From: Pseudomonas fluorescens
GTDB taxonomy: Bacteria > Pseudomonadota > Gammaproteobacteria > Pseudomonadales > Pseudomonadaceae
DNA: 64,000 nucleotides
Direction: 5' to 3'
Assembly: GCF_902497785.1 (NCBI RefSeq)
Contig: NZ_CABVHK010000007.1
Coordinates: 62,001-126,000, forward strand
Below the pieces are notes generated by a model, which did not search any database, was not told the DNA's origin, and was given only the letters and a program-made list of their open reading frames with translations. Within the stretch, counting starts at the first letter, position 1. Every line of letters begins with the position of its first letter. Both the position numbers and the translations under genes were made by a program. This document shows, piece after piece, positions 55,525 through 64,000 of this stretch.

Positions 55525-56382
55525 CTACAGAACGACGGTTCTGTTGGCGTTTAAAAACACTCTTCTCTCAATGTGATATCCAACGGCCCGCGCCAGCGTC
55601 AGCCCCTCGATGTCCCGCCCCTTGGCGATCAGGTCTTCCGGGTAATGACTGTGGTCCACAGCTTCCACGCCCTGAGCGATGATCGGCCCTTCGTCGAGGT
55701 CGTTGTTGATGTAGTGCGCCGTGGCGCCCACCAGTTTCACGCCCTTGTTGTAGGCCTGGTGATACGGCTTCGCGCCTTTGAAACCCGGCAGCAGGGAGTG
55801 GTGAATGTTGATCGCCTTGCCGTCGAGTTTGCGGCACAGCTCGGGCGACACTACCTGCATGTAGCGCGCAAGAATCACCAGTTCGGCACCCGACTCCTCG
55901 ATCACCTGCCACACCTGACGCTCCTGCGACGGCTTGTCGTTGGGGTCGAGCGGGAAGTGGTAGTAGGGAATCTGGTGCCAGTCGGCCAACGGCTTGAGGT
56001 CGGGGTGATTGGAGACCACAGCGGCGACGTCCATCGACAGCTGGCCGATGCGTTGGCGGTAGAGCAAATCGTTGAGGCAGTGATCGGCCTTGGAGACCAT
56101 GATCACCACTTTTGGCCGGTAGTTCGGCGCGGTCAGTTCGAAGACCATGCCGAAGGCCTGGCCGCGCTCTTCCAGCCCTGCGCGAAAGGCTTGTTCGTCG
56201 AAGCCGTCAGGCTGACGGAATTCCACACGAATGAAAAAACGGCCCGAGAGCCGATCATCGAAGGAATGGTGTTCGGTGACGTAGCAGCCCTGCTCGAACA
56301 GAAAGCGCGTCACCGCGTCCACGGTGCCGAGAACGCTTGGGCAGTCGGCGGTCAGAATCCATGTGTCTGGGGCGCGGCTCAT
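55525..56382 (-). CDS. purU: Formyltetrahydrofolate deformylase
   Basis: 285 residues. An N-terminal ACT domain (WILTADCPSVLGTVDAV) is followed by a formyltransferase-like catalytic domain with the NIHHSLLPGFKGAKPYHQ signature near residue 225 and GATAHYINNDLDEGPI. Releases formate from 10-formyl-THF, balancing one-carbon flux from sarcosine oxidation. ATG 56382 has AGGAG upstream. Confidence 0.95.
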   Translation of the reverse strand: MSRAPDTWILTADCPSVLGTVDAVTRFLFEQGCYVTEHHSFDDRLSGRFFIRVEFRQPDGFDEQAFRAGLEERGQAFGMVFELTAPNYRPKVVIMVSKADHCLNDLLYRQRIGQLSMDVAAVVSNHPDLKPLADWHQIPYYHFPLDPNDKPSQERQVWQVIEESGAELVILARYMQVVSPELCRKLDGKAINIHHSLLPGFKGAKPYHQAYNKGVKLVGATAHYINNDLDEGPIIAQGVEAVDHSHYPEDLIAKGRDIEGLTLARAVGYHIERRVFLNANRTVVL

Positions 56383-56424
56383 AGTGCGGTGACTCCTGTT
56401 AGATCTGTTAACGACACTACCCCC

Positions 56425-56524
56425 TGTAGGAGCGAGCTTGCTCGCGATGGACGTCAACGATAACGCGTACTTCCTGGATCAACGCGGCGCCTTCAAGTCC
56501 ATCGCGAGCAAGCTCGCTCCTACA
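56425..56524. repeat. REP pair, type A (TAGGAGCGAGC variant)
   Basis: Units at 56425-56448 and 56501-56524 are inverted. The core is GTAGGAGCGAGCTTGCTCGCGA, a mixture of type-A core and type-B edge. Between purU and soxG. Confidence 0.88.
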
Positions 56525-56536
56525 GTTCTTTGGCGA

Positions 56537-57169
56537 TCAAGCCTGAACGCTTAGGCCGTACTCGGCCGATGCATCCTGCAACCACAACCACCAGTAATCC
56601 GAGAAGCTGCGACGGATCAGCAGCTCCCAGGTGTCTTCGGCCGTGTGGCGGATCACCAGTTGCGACTTGGCGAACACGGTGCCGACGGCCTTGCCCACCG
56701 GGAAACTGTTGGGGTGCACGTCGTAGCTGGTGGATTTCATCAACACCTGGCGCACGTTCGGGCCGCTCAGTTCGAGGATTTGCTGGCCGCCGCTGACGTT
56801 GGTGATCGCGATATGCAGGTCGCCCAGCGCTTCACGGAGTTTTTGCTCGGCGGCGAATTCTTCGCCGGTGGGCACGATCAGCAGCCATTCATCCGGTCCC
56901 ATCCATTGCAGGCTGGTTTCACCTTTGACGATGACGCTCAGTGCGCCTGGCAATTCAATGCCGAGGGCTTTGTGCACGCCGGCGGCAAACGCTGCATCGT
57001 GGCCATCGCCGCGAATGGTCAGGTGGCCGAGGAGTTTTTTCTCGCGCACGATCACGCCGGCGCTTTTGCGGCCCTTGCCCACCAGGCTGGCGAGGTCGGC
57101 ATGATGCAGCGACGATTCGGCCTTGGCCCCGGTGGTTGGGCGTTGTTGGTAAACATTGGCTGCGGTCAT
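56537..57169 (-). CDS. soxG: Sarcosine oxidase gamma subunit
   Basis: 210 residues, the smaller non-catalytic subunit of heterotetrameric sarcosine oxidase, with a GcvT-like fold (IVKGETSLQWMGPDEWLLI, RRSFSDYWWLWLQD). It follows soxA across a REP-containing gap of ~150 bases. AGGTG precedes the ATG. Confidence 0.95.
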   Translation of the reverse strand: MTAANVYQQRPTTGAKAESSLHHADLASLVGKGRKSAGVIVREKKLLGHLTIRGDGHDAAFAAGVHKALGIELPGALSVIVKGETSLQWMGPDEWLLIVPTGEEFAAEQKLREALGDLHIAITNVSGGQQILELSGPNVRQVLMKSTSYDVHPNSFPVGKAVGTVFAKSQLVIRHTAEDTWELLIRRSFSDYWWLWLQDASAEYGLSVQA

Positions 57170-57220
57170 AAAGCACCTGTTCTAAATTCTGTTGGCTTCT
57201 GTGGAGGCTGTTCTGCCGCT

Positions 57221-57284
57221 TTCGCGAGCAGGCTCGCTCCCACATTTGACCGCGATCTCCTGTGGGAGCGAGCCTGCTCGCGAA
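57221..57284. repeat. REP pair, type A, within the sox operon
   Basis: Units at 57221-57243 and 57262-57284 lie between soxA and soxG. Confidence 0.9.
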
Positions 57285-57318
57285 GGCGGTAGCAGGCACC
57301 CCACAGGACCCGAGGCCA

Positions 57319-60300
57319 TTAGATGTTCTGGCGATCACCCTTCGGATCGAAGAACACCGAAGAAACGATTTCCGCCTCGATCACGCTGCCATCGGCCAGC
57401 GGCGCAAACACGCGCTCGCCGATGCGGCTCAAGCCGCCCTTGACCACGCCCATGGCAAACGAATAGCCAAGGGAGTTGTGCAGGTAGCTTGAGGTCACGT
57501 GACCAACCATCGTCATCGGAATCGTCTGCTTGGTGTTGAACACCAACTGCGCACCCTCCGGCAGCCATTTGGTCGGATCGATCGGTTTCAGGCCGACCAG
57601 CTGTTTACGCTGATCACGCACGCAGTCTTCGCGGTTCATGCCACGCTGGCCAATCCACGAAAACGGTTTGGTGCGACCGACACACCAGCCCATGTTCAGG
57701 TCGTCCGGCGTCATCGAGCCGTCAGTGTCCTGGCCGACGATGATGAAGCCCTTCTCCGCCCGCAGAATGTGCATGGTTTCGGTGCCGTACGGGGTCAGGT
57801 TGTATTGCTTGCCGGCCTCGACGATTTTTTCCAGCACGCCCATCGCATAGTCGGCCTGCACGTTGACTTCGTACGACAGCTCACCGGTAAACGAAATCCG
57901 GAACACCCGCGCCGGCACGCCGCCGACCAGGCCTTCTTTCCAGGTCATGAACGGGAACGCGTCGTTGCTCAGGTCGATGTCGGTGACCGCGCTTAGCAGC
58001 TTGCGGCTGTTCGGCCCGGACAGGGTCATGGTTGCCCAGTGATCCGTCACGGAAGTGAAGTACACCTTCAGTTCTGGCCATTCGGTCTGCGAGTAGATTT
58101 CCAGCCATTGCAGCACGCGTGCAGCGCCACCGGTGGTGGTGGTCATCACGAAATGGTTGTCGGCGAGGCAGGCGGTGACGCCGTCGTCGAAGACCATGCC
58201 GTCTTCTTTGCACATCAGGCCGTAACGCGCCTTGCCCACGTCGAGCTTGGTCCAGGCGTTGGTGTAGATGCGGTTGAGGAACTCGCGCGCATCCGGGCCC
58301 TGAATGTCGATCTTGCCGAGGGTCGAGGCGTCCAGCAGGCCGACGCTGTCGCGCACGGCTTTGCATTCGCGTTTGACCGCGGTGTGAATGTCTTCACCGC
58401 TTTTCGGGAAGTACCACGGACGTTTCCACTGACCGACGTCTTCGAACTCGGCGCCATTCTTCACGTGCCAGTGATGCAGGGCGGTGTGACGCACAGGTTC
58501 GAAGATGTGCCCGCAGTGACGGCCCGCTACTGCACCGAAAGTCACCGGCGTGTAGTTCGGACGGAACATCGTGGTGCCCATCTGCGGGATGGTCACGTTC
58601 AGCGAACGGGCGGCAATGGCCAGGCCATTGACGTTGCCGAGTTTGCCCTGGTCGGTGCCAAAGCCCAGCGCCGTGTAGCGTTTGACGTGCTCGACCGACT
58701 CGAAGCCTTCGCGGGTCGCCAGTTCGATGCCGCCGGCAGTGACGTCGTTCTGGAAGTCGACGAATTGCTTCGGCGCACGGGCAGAGTTTTTTTCGTGAGG
58801 CACCTGGAACAGCGCCAGCGTCGGTTCTTCCAGACGGCTCAAGGCTTTCGGCAAGGTGCCTTCGACCACGCTGAAACCGGCTTCGCTGGCCGCACGAGCG
58901 CCGCCTTCAAAACCGTCGGCCAATGAATCACCGAGTCCGTAAACGCCGTTGATGCCACCGACGCACACGCGTTTCTGCGGTGCTTCGCCCGGTACGAAAC
59001 CGAGGATGTCTTCACGCCAGGTCGGCTTGCCGCCCAGGTGCGAAGCCAAGTGAACCACTGGGCTGTAACCGCCGGAGGTGGCGATCAGATCGCAATCGAG
59101 CCACTCGCCTGGGCTGGTTACGGCGTGCGCTTTGACATCGATGGCGGCGACGCGAGCGGCGGTCACGTGCTTGCTGCCACGGGCCTCGATCACCGCGCTG
59201 CCGGTCAGGATACGAATGCCTTTGGCACGCGCCTCTTCCACCAGCGCACCGCGCGGATTGCTGCGGGCGTCGGCGATGGCCACGACTTGCAGGCTGGCGT
59301 CGAGCCAATCCAGAGCAACGCGATACGCGTGGTCGTTGTTGGTGCTCAGGACAAGCTTCTTGCCCGGTGCCACGCCGTAGCGGCGGACATACGTCGAGAC
59401 AGCGCCCGCGAGCATGTTGCCCGGTACGTCGTTGTTGCCGTAGACCAGTGGACGCTCGTGCGCGCCGGTGGCCAGCACCACACGTTTGGCGCGAACCCGG
59501 TGGATGCGCTGGCGGACCTGGCCAATCGGAGCGCGGTCGCCGAGGTGATCGGTCAGGCGCTCGTGAATGGTCAGGAAGTTATGGTCGTGGTAACCGTTGA
59601 CCGTGGCGCGCGGCAACAGCAGTACGTCCGGGGTGTCCTTCAGTTCGGCGATCACGCTGGCAACCCATTCGGCCGCTGGCTTGCCGTCGAGGCTTTCGCG
59701 GGAATCGAGCAGGCTGCCGCCGAACTCTTCCTGCTCATCGGCGAGAATCACCCGCGCACCGCTGCGCGCGGCTGCCAGTGCAGCAGCGAGGCCGGCGGGG
59801 CCACCGCCGACGATCAGCACATCGCAGTGCTGGTTCATGTAGTCATAGGTGTCCGGATCGTTCTCGGTCGGCGAACGACCAAGACCGGCAGCCTTGCGAA
59901 TGTACTTCTCGTACGTCATCCAGAACGATTGCGGGTACATGAAGGTTTTGTAGTAGAAACCCGGCGGCATCAGCTTGCCGCCGACCTTGCCGAGAATCCC
60001 CATCACGTCGTTGTTCACGCTTGGCCAACCGTTGGTGCTGGTGGCGACCAGGCCTTGATAAAGCGCTTGTTGCGTGGCACGCACGTTGGGGATTTGCGTG
60101 GCTTCGGTGGCGCCGATCTGCAGCACCGCGTTCGGCTCTTCGGCACCGGCGGCGACGATGCCACGCGGACGGGAATACTTGAAGCTGCGACCGATGATGT
60201 CGACACCGTTGGCCAACAATGCAGCAGCGAGGGAATCGCCTTCAAAGCCTTTGTAGGTCTGGCCGTTGAAGGTGAAGCTCAGCACTTTGTTGCGGTCGAT

Positions 60301-60336
60301 CCGTCCGCCGTTGGACAGGCGATTGATCTGGCTCAT
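57319..60336 (-). CDS. soxA: Sarcosine oxidase alpha subunit
   Basis: 1005 residues. An N-terminal ferredoxin-like region, an NAD-binding Rossmann fold (LIVGGGPAGLAAAL near residue 174) and a C-terminal aminomethyltransferase domain that takes the methylene unit to THF. Converts sarcosine to glycine with release of one-carbon units. The ATG overlaps the soxD stop by four bases (ATGA). Confidence 0.97.
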   Translation of the reverse strand: MSQINRLSNGGRIDRNKVLSFTFNGQTYKGFEGDSLAAALLANGVDIIGRSFKYSRPRGIVAAGAEEPNAVLQIGATEATQIPNVRATQQALYQGLVATSTNGWPSVNNDVMGILGKVGGKLMPPGFYYKTFMYPQSFWMTYEKYIRKAAGLGRSPTENDPDTYDYMNQHCDVLIVGGGPAGLAAALAAARSGARVILADEQEEFGGSLLDSRESLDGKPAAEWVASVIAELKDTPDVLLLPRATVNGYHDHNFLTIHERLTDHLGDRAPIGQVRQRIHRVRAKRVVLATGAHERPLVYGNNDVPGNMLAGAVSTYVRRYGVAPGKKLVLSTNNDHAYRVALDWLDASLQVVAIADARSNPRGALVEEARAKGIRILTGSAVIEARGSKHVTAARVAAIDVKAHAVTSPGEWLDCDLIATSGGYSPVVHLASHLGGKPTWREDILGFVPGEAPQKRVCVGGINGVYGLGDSLADGFEGGARAASEAGFSVVEGTLPKALSRLEEPTLALFQVPHEKNSARAPKQFVDFQNDVTAGGIELATREGFESVEHVKRYTALGFGTDQGKLGNVNGLAIAARSLNVTIPQMGTTMFRPNYTPVTFGAVAGRHCGHIFEPVRHTALHHWHVKNGAEFEDVGQWKRPWYFPKSGEDIHTAVKRECKAVRDSVGLLDASTLGKIDIQGPDAREFLNRIYTNAWTKLDVGKARYGLMCKEDGMVFDDGVTACLADNHFVMTTTTGGAARVLQWLEIYSQTEWPELKVYFTSVTDHWATMTLSGPNSRKLLSAVTDIDLSNDAFPFMTWKEGLVGGVPARVFRISFTGELSYEVNVQADYAMGVLEKIVEAGKQYNLTPYGTETMHILRAEKGFIIVGQDTDGSMTPDDLNMGWCVGRTKPFSWIGQRGMNREDCVRDQRKQLVGLKPIDPTKWLPEGAQLVFNTKQTIPMTMVGHVTSSYLHNSLGYSFAMGVVKGGLSRIGERVFAPLADGSVIEAEIVSSVFFDPKGDRQNI

Positions 60337-60662
60337 ACCTTCTCTCCCAGAGCCGTCGTAGCCGCTTTCGAGCTATCGGTCTTGTCGGTGAATTGTGGCT
60401 TGGTGCCGATCTTGTAGGTTTCGAGAATCTCGTAAGTCACGGTGTCGCGGGTCGCGTTGAAATACTGACGGCAGCCGGCAACGTGATCCCACAGCTCGTG
60501 GTGCAGGCCGCGAGGGTTATCGCGGAAGAACATGTAGTCGCCCCACTCCTCGTCGGTGCAGCTGGTCGGGTCCAGTGGACGCGGGATGTGCGCCTGGCCG
60601 GATGCGTGGAATTCCTCTTCGGAGCGCAGCTCGCCGCAGTGAGGACAGAAGATATGCAACAT
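60333..60662 (-). CDS. soxD: Sarcosine oxidase delta subunit
   Basis: 109 residues with the N-terminal zinc ligands CPHCG and later HHELWDHVAGC, the family's zinc site. GGAG lies 8 bases before the ATG. Lies 14 bases after soxB and is coupled to soxA. Confidence 0.96.
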   Translation of the reverse strand: MLHIFCPHCGELRSEEEFHASGQAHIPRPLDPTSCTDEEWGDYMFFRDNPRGLHHELWDHVAGCRQYFNATRDTVTYEILETYKIGTKPQFTDKTDSSKAATTALGEKV

Positions 60663-60676
60663 GGGGATTTCTCCTG

Positions 60677-61927
60677 TTAGTGGGCAACCGCAGCAGCGCC
60701 GTGTTCATCGATCAACGCACCGTTGTGGAAACGGTCGATGGAAAAAGGTGCGGCCAATGGGTGCATTTCACCCTTGGCCAGGCTTGCGGCAAATACGTTG
60801 CCCGAGCCAGGTGTGGCCTTGAAGCCACCGGTGCCCCAACCGCAGTTGAAGAACATGTTCGGTACCGGAGTTTTCGAAATGATCGGGCAGGCATCCGGCG
60901 TGGTGTCGACGATGCCGCCCCACTGCCGGTTCATGCGCACGCGGGACAACACCGGGAACATCTCGACGATGGCCTGGACGGTGTGCTCGATCACCGGGTA
61001 CGAACCACGCTGACCGTAGCCGTTGTAGCCGTCGATGCCGGCGCCGATCACCAGGTCGCCCTTGTCGGACTGGCTGATGTAACCGTGTACGGCGTTGGAC
61101 ATGATCACGCTGTCGATAATCGGCTTGATCGGCTCGGACACCAGCGCTTGCAGCGGGTGGGATTCGATTGGCAGGCGGAAACCGGCGAGCTTGGCCATAT
61201 GCCCGGAGTTACCGGCCGTCACGACGCCGACGCGCTTGGCGCCGATGAAACCCTTGTTGGTTTCAACGCCGATGCACACGCCGTTTTCCTTGCGGAAACC
61301 GATCACTTCGGTCTGCTGGATCAGGTCCACGCCGAGTGCATCGGCGGCACGGGCGAAGCCCCACGCCACGGCATCGTGACGGGCGACGCCGCCGCGACGC
61401 TGGACGGTGGCGCCCATCACCGGGTAGCGGGTGTTTTTCGAGCAGTCGAGGTACGGAATCTCGTCGGCGACTTGCTTGGCATCGAGCAGTTCGCCGTCGA
61501 CGCCGTTGAGGCGGTTGGCGCTGACTCGACGCTCGGAATCACGGATGTCTTGCAGGGTGTGGCACAGGTTGTAAACGCCGCGTTGGGAGAACATCACGTT
61601 GTAGTTCAGGTCCTGGGACAGGCCTTCCCACAGTTTCATCGCGTGTTCGTACAAATGCGCCGACTCGTCCCACAGGTAGTTGGAGCGAACGATGGTGGTG
61701 TTACGCGCAGTGTTACCGCCGCCCAGCCAGCCTTTTTCGACCACGGCCACGTTGGTGATGCCGTGCTCTTTGGCCAGGTAGTAAGCCGTGGCGAGGCCAT
61801 GCCCGCCACCGCCGACGATGACCACGTCGTAGACCTTTTTAGGGGTCGGCGTGCGCCACATTTTCTGCCAGTTTTCGTGATGGCTGAGGGAGTGTTTGAA
61901 GAGGCCGAAGCCCGAGTAGCGTTGCAT
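60677..61927 (-). CDS. soxB: Sarcosine oxidase beta subunit
   Basis: 416 residues with FAD-binding [17 protein letters not shown] near residue 37. It holds the covalent FMN and noncovalent FAD site of the catalytic core. ATG 61927 ([10 protein letters not shown]) has GGAG nine bases upstream; ATG 61933, two codons earlier, is too close. It follows glyA across a ~17-base gap. Confidence 0.96.
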   Translation of the reverse strand: MQRYSGFGLFKHSLSHHENWQKMWRTPTPKKVYDVVIVGGGGHGLATAYYLAKEHGITNVAVVEKGWLGGGNTARNTTIVRSNYLWDESAHLYEHAMKLWEGLSQDLNYNVMFSQRGVYNLCHTLQDIRDSERRVSANRLNGVDGELLDAKQVADEIPYLDCSKNTRYPVMGATVQRRGGVARHDAVAWGFARAADALGVDLIQQTEVIGFRKENGVCIGVETNKGFIGAKRVGVVTAGNSGHMAKLAGFRLPIESHPLQALVSEPIKPIIDSVIMSNAVHGYISQSDKGDLVIGAGIDGYNGYGQRGSYPVIEHTVQAIVEMFPVLSRVRMNRQWGGIVDTTPDACPIISKTPVPNMFFNCGWGTGGFKATPGSGNVFAASLAKGEMHPLAAPFSIDRFHNGALIDEHGAAAVAH

Positions 61928-61950
61928 AGTCATTTACTCCAAAACCGCGC

Positions 61951-63204
61951 TCAGCGATAAACCGGGAAGTCCGCGCACAGGGCCGACACTTGCTGCGCGA
62001 CATTCGCTTCCACGTCGGCATCGCCGAGGTTGTCGAGGATGTCGCAGATCCAGCCGGCCAGCGTGACGCACTGGCTCACCTTGAAGCCGCGCGTGGTCAC
62101 CGCCGGGGTGCCGATGCGCAGGCCGGACGTGACGAACGGTGACTGTGGATCGTTCGGCACAGCGTTCTTGTTCACGGTGATGTGGGAGCGACCGAGCGCT
62201 GCATCCGCCTCTTTGCCGGTGAGGCCCTGACGGATCAGGCTGACCAGGAACAGGTGGTTATCGGTGCCACCGGACACTACATCGTAGCCGCGTTTGATAA
62301 ACACGCCGGCCATGGCCTGGGCGTTGTCGATCACTTGTTGTTGATAAGCCTTGAAACCAGGCTCCAGCGCTTCCTTGAAGCACACCGCCTTACCGGCGAT
62401 CACGTGCATCAGCGGGCCGCCCTGGGCACCCGGGAACACGGCGGAGTTGAGCTTTTTCTCGATTTCTTCGTTGGCCTTGCACAGGATCAGGCCACCACGC
62501 GGACCGCGCAGGGTCTTGTGGGTGGTGGTGGTGACCACATCGGCGTACGGCAGCGGATTCGGGTACAGACCGGCAGCGACCAGACCGGCGACGTGCGCCA
62601 TGTCGACGAACAGCAGCGCACCGACCTTGTCGGCGATCTGCCGGAAGCGCGGGAAGTCGAGGGTCTTGGAGTAGGCCGAGAAGCCGGCGACGATCATCTT
62701 CGGCTTGCACTCGACGGCCAGGCGCTCGACTTCGTCGTAGTCGATCAAGCCGGTCTTGGTGTCAATGCCGTACTGCACGGCGTTGTACAACTTGCCCGAG
62801 GACGACACTTTGGCACCGTGGGTCAGGTGACCGCCATGGGCCAGGCTCATGCCGAGGATGGTGTCGCCGGCGTTCAGCAGGGCCAGGTAAACAGCGCTGT
62901 TGGCCGAGGAACCGGAGTGCGGCTGGACGTTGGCGTAATCGGCGCCGAACAGTTGCTTGGCGCGCTCGATGGCCAGGGCTTCGACTTTGTCGACGTGCTC
63001 GCAACCACCGTAGTAGCGCTTGCCCGGATAACCTTCGGCGTATTTGTTGGTCAGGCCACTGCCTTGCGCTTCCATGACGCGTTTGCTGGTGTAGTTCTCT
63101 GACGCGATCAGCTCGATGTGATCTTCCTGGCGTTGCTCCTCGGCATTCATCGCCGCCAGCAGTGCATCGTCGTAACCCTTGATCTGGTCTTGCTTGCTGA
63201 ACAT
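61951..63204 (-). CDS. glyA: Serine hydroxymethyltransferase
   Basis: 417 residues, PLP-dependent, interconverting serine and glycine with THF. The PLP lysine is in [14 protein letters not shown] and the active-site loop is in [17 protein letters not shown] 63204 ([15 protein letters not shown]) has GGGAGAG upstream; a longer in-frame start is unsupported. First gene of the sarcosine cluster here, so it probably serves glycine catabolism; pseudomonads often carry further glyA copies. Confidence 0.97.
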   Translation of the reverse strand: MFSKQDQIKGYDDALLAAMNAEEQRQEDHIELIASENYTSKRVMEAQGSGLTNKYAEGYPGKRYYGGCEHVDKVEALAIERAKQLFGADYANVQPHSGSSANSAVYLALLNAGDTILGMSLAHGGHLTHGAKVSSSGKLYNAVQYGIDTKTGLIDYDEVERLAVECKPKMIVAGFSAYSKTLDFPRFRQIADKVGALLFVDMAHVAGLVAAGLYPNPLPYADVVTTTTHKTLRGPRGGLILCKANEEIEKKLNSAVFPGAQGGPLMHVIAGKAVCFKEALEPGFKAYQQQVIDNAQAMAGVFIKRGYDVVSGGTDNHLFLVSLIRQGLTGKEADAALGRSHITVNKNAVPNDPQSPFVTSGLRIGTPAVTTRGFKVSQCVTLAGWICDILDNLGDADVEANVAQQVSALCADFPVYR

Positions 63205-63395
63205 CGCATCTCTCCCAGCGGCGGCGGTGCGCCATTCGTCTCGGTGAGGCACGTACCTTGCGGCAGTGCCCTTTGATGCGATGGTATGACCGGCGCAGAC
63301 AGGTCAAATGCCTACGGACGCCACGCAAAGGTGCGTTTACGACATGGACTGAAATGGACTCATCCGACTCGATCGCGAGATCAACATAGATCACT

Positions 63396-63483
63396 GTGGG
63401 AGCGGGCTTGCCCGCGAATGCGGTTTGTCATCCGCCACTGATGTTGGCTGACCTGACGCATTCGCGGGCAAGCCCGCTCCCAC
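63396..63483. repeat. REP pair, type A (GCCCGCGA variant)
   Basis: Units at 63396-63418 and 63461-63483 with flanking CGCATTCG/CGAATGCG also paired. Upstream of glyA. Confidence 0.92.
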
Positions 63484-63487
63484 AGGG

Positions 63488-64000
63488 TTATGGGGTGATC
63501 TGGCGGATGAGTAACAGCGCAAGGAAATGCGCGGGATAGAGCGCATACGCCCACCGCCGCATCGGTGGCGGTTTTAAGTGACGGGCATGTCGCAACAAGA
63601 CCAGCCCAAGACAGGGCGCGATCAGACAAGTGGCGATCCCGAGGATGGCCGCACTGTTGCCGAACCGGGCGGAATTGAACAGCACTTCCCATTGATTGGC
63701 AGCCAGGCACACCAGCCCCGGCAGCAGGCTGAAATACCACGGCCGTTTGATCACCAGCAGCATCGTCAGCGGCAACAGAACACCAAAGAAACCGAACATC
63801 AGGCGCTCCGGGAACAGCGCCGCCAGCGTTAGAGCGCCGGCCGCGAGCAAACGCGACTGCAGCATTTCGTGCTGCCAACCCCGCGCTACCAGCAATCCCA
63901 ACGCCAGCGTGGGCAATACGTTCAAGGTGTCGGGATCAGGAATAAACAGGCGATACGGGATTTCGCTGAGGGCACTGAACAGCACCAACCAACCCAGATA
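63488..64000 (-). CDS. TraX-like multi-pass membrane protein, partial (C-terminus)
   Basis: About 170 residues, entering from the right edge, so the N-terminus is missing. Several hydrophobic segments and the segments LFSALSEIPYRLFI and YALYPAHFLALLLI match TraX-family (PF05857) acyltransferase-like membrane proteins. The stop is at 63488, directly beside a REP unit. Chromosomal TraX copies outside conjugative plasmids have unknown roles. Confidence 0.75.
   Translation of the reverse strand, partial: YLGWLVLFSALSEIPYRLFIPDPDTLNVLPTLALGLLVARGWQHEMLQSRLLAAGALTLAALFPERLMFGFFGVLLPLTMLLVIKRPWYFSLLPGLVCLAANQWEVLFNSARFGNSAAILGIATCLIAPCLGLVLLRHARHLKPPPMRRWAYALYPAHFLALLLIRQITP

Noticed and set aside
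59038..60417. 459-codon plus-strand frame opposite soxA
   Set aside because: Shadow of soxA with no recognisable features.

Overview
The window looks like chromosome of a Pseudomonas fluorescens-group bacterium. The evidence is high GC content, a complete pqqFABCDE set, lysine davBA genes, bioBFHCD, creBCD, a tetrameric sarcosine oxidase operon, a Gac/Rsm-type small RNA with its GacA box, and dozens of REP-type inverted repeats of the kind found in this group. It is mostly core metabolism. The accessory parts are an orphan Rhs fragment, a decayed antitoxin remnant and the repeats. I found no rRNA, tRNA, CRISPR array, prophage or insertion sequence.

Region 1 (1-14.2 kb), periplasmic sugar oxidation, PQQ synthesis and lysine catabolism. 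The left edge holds a partial HExxH peptidase. It is followed by membrane PQQ-glucose dehydrogenase (gcd), an Lrp/AsnC regulator, davB-davA (lysine monooxygenase and 5-aminovaleramidase), pqqF, the 24-residue pqqA, pqqBCDE and an S9 peptidase overlapping pqqE. The cofactor pathway and a main user of the cofactor (Gcd) therefore lie within 14 kb. A small YqaE/Pmp3 membrane protein ends the block.

Region 2 (14.2-27.2 kb), Rsm sRNA, fatty-acid oxidation and biotin. An RsmY-like sRNA sits behind a perfect TGTAAG-N6-CTTACA element, next to a decayed HigA-like antitoxin tail. Three ~600-residue acyl-CoA dehydrogenases follow, interrupted by a membrane diguanylate cyclase. The most upstream of the three has overlapping PsrA-like operators. 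Next come a 98-residue flagellar-rod-like small protein and bioB-F-H-C-D.

Region 3 (27.2-40.1 kb), mixed housekeeping. It contains comF, a ModE-type regulator, a Tat-exported PhoX-family protein, the kinase srkA, rarD, a GcvR-like ACT protein, malate synthase G (glcB), a receiver-only response regulator, a cNMP/CBS/DUF294 nucleotidyltransferase and a DEDD exonuclease. The rarD-gcvR gap carries DnaA-box sequences.

Region 4 (40.1-53.9 kb), iron and envelope functions. A FecI/FecR pair is followed by an STN-containing TonB-dependent receptor, a PepSY membrane protein and a small membrane protein, which together form a cell-surface signalling siderophore uptake locus. Then come a glutathione S-transferase, creD with creBC, the orphan Rhs gene with a suspicious nine-C tract, a retropepsin-like protein, a PlsC-type acyltransferase and a DUF2780 protein.

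Region 5 (54.1-64 kb), sarcosine and one-carbon catabolism. The order of transcription is glyA, soxB, soxD, soxA, soxG, purU, fdhA, all on the minus strand. Sarcosine is demethylated, the one-carbon unit is passed through tetrahydrofolate, and formaldehyde and formyl-THF are handled by FdhA and PurU. The right edge cuts a TraX-like membrane protein.

I see no convincing wholly new multi-gene system. The strongest leads are the Rhs gene with the homopolymer frameshift, the Gac/Rsm sRNA locus, the PsrA-like double operator, the DnaA-box cluster and the repeat architecture.
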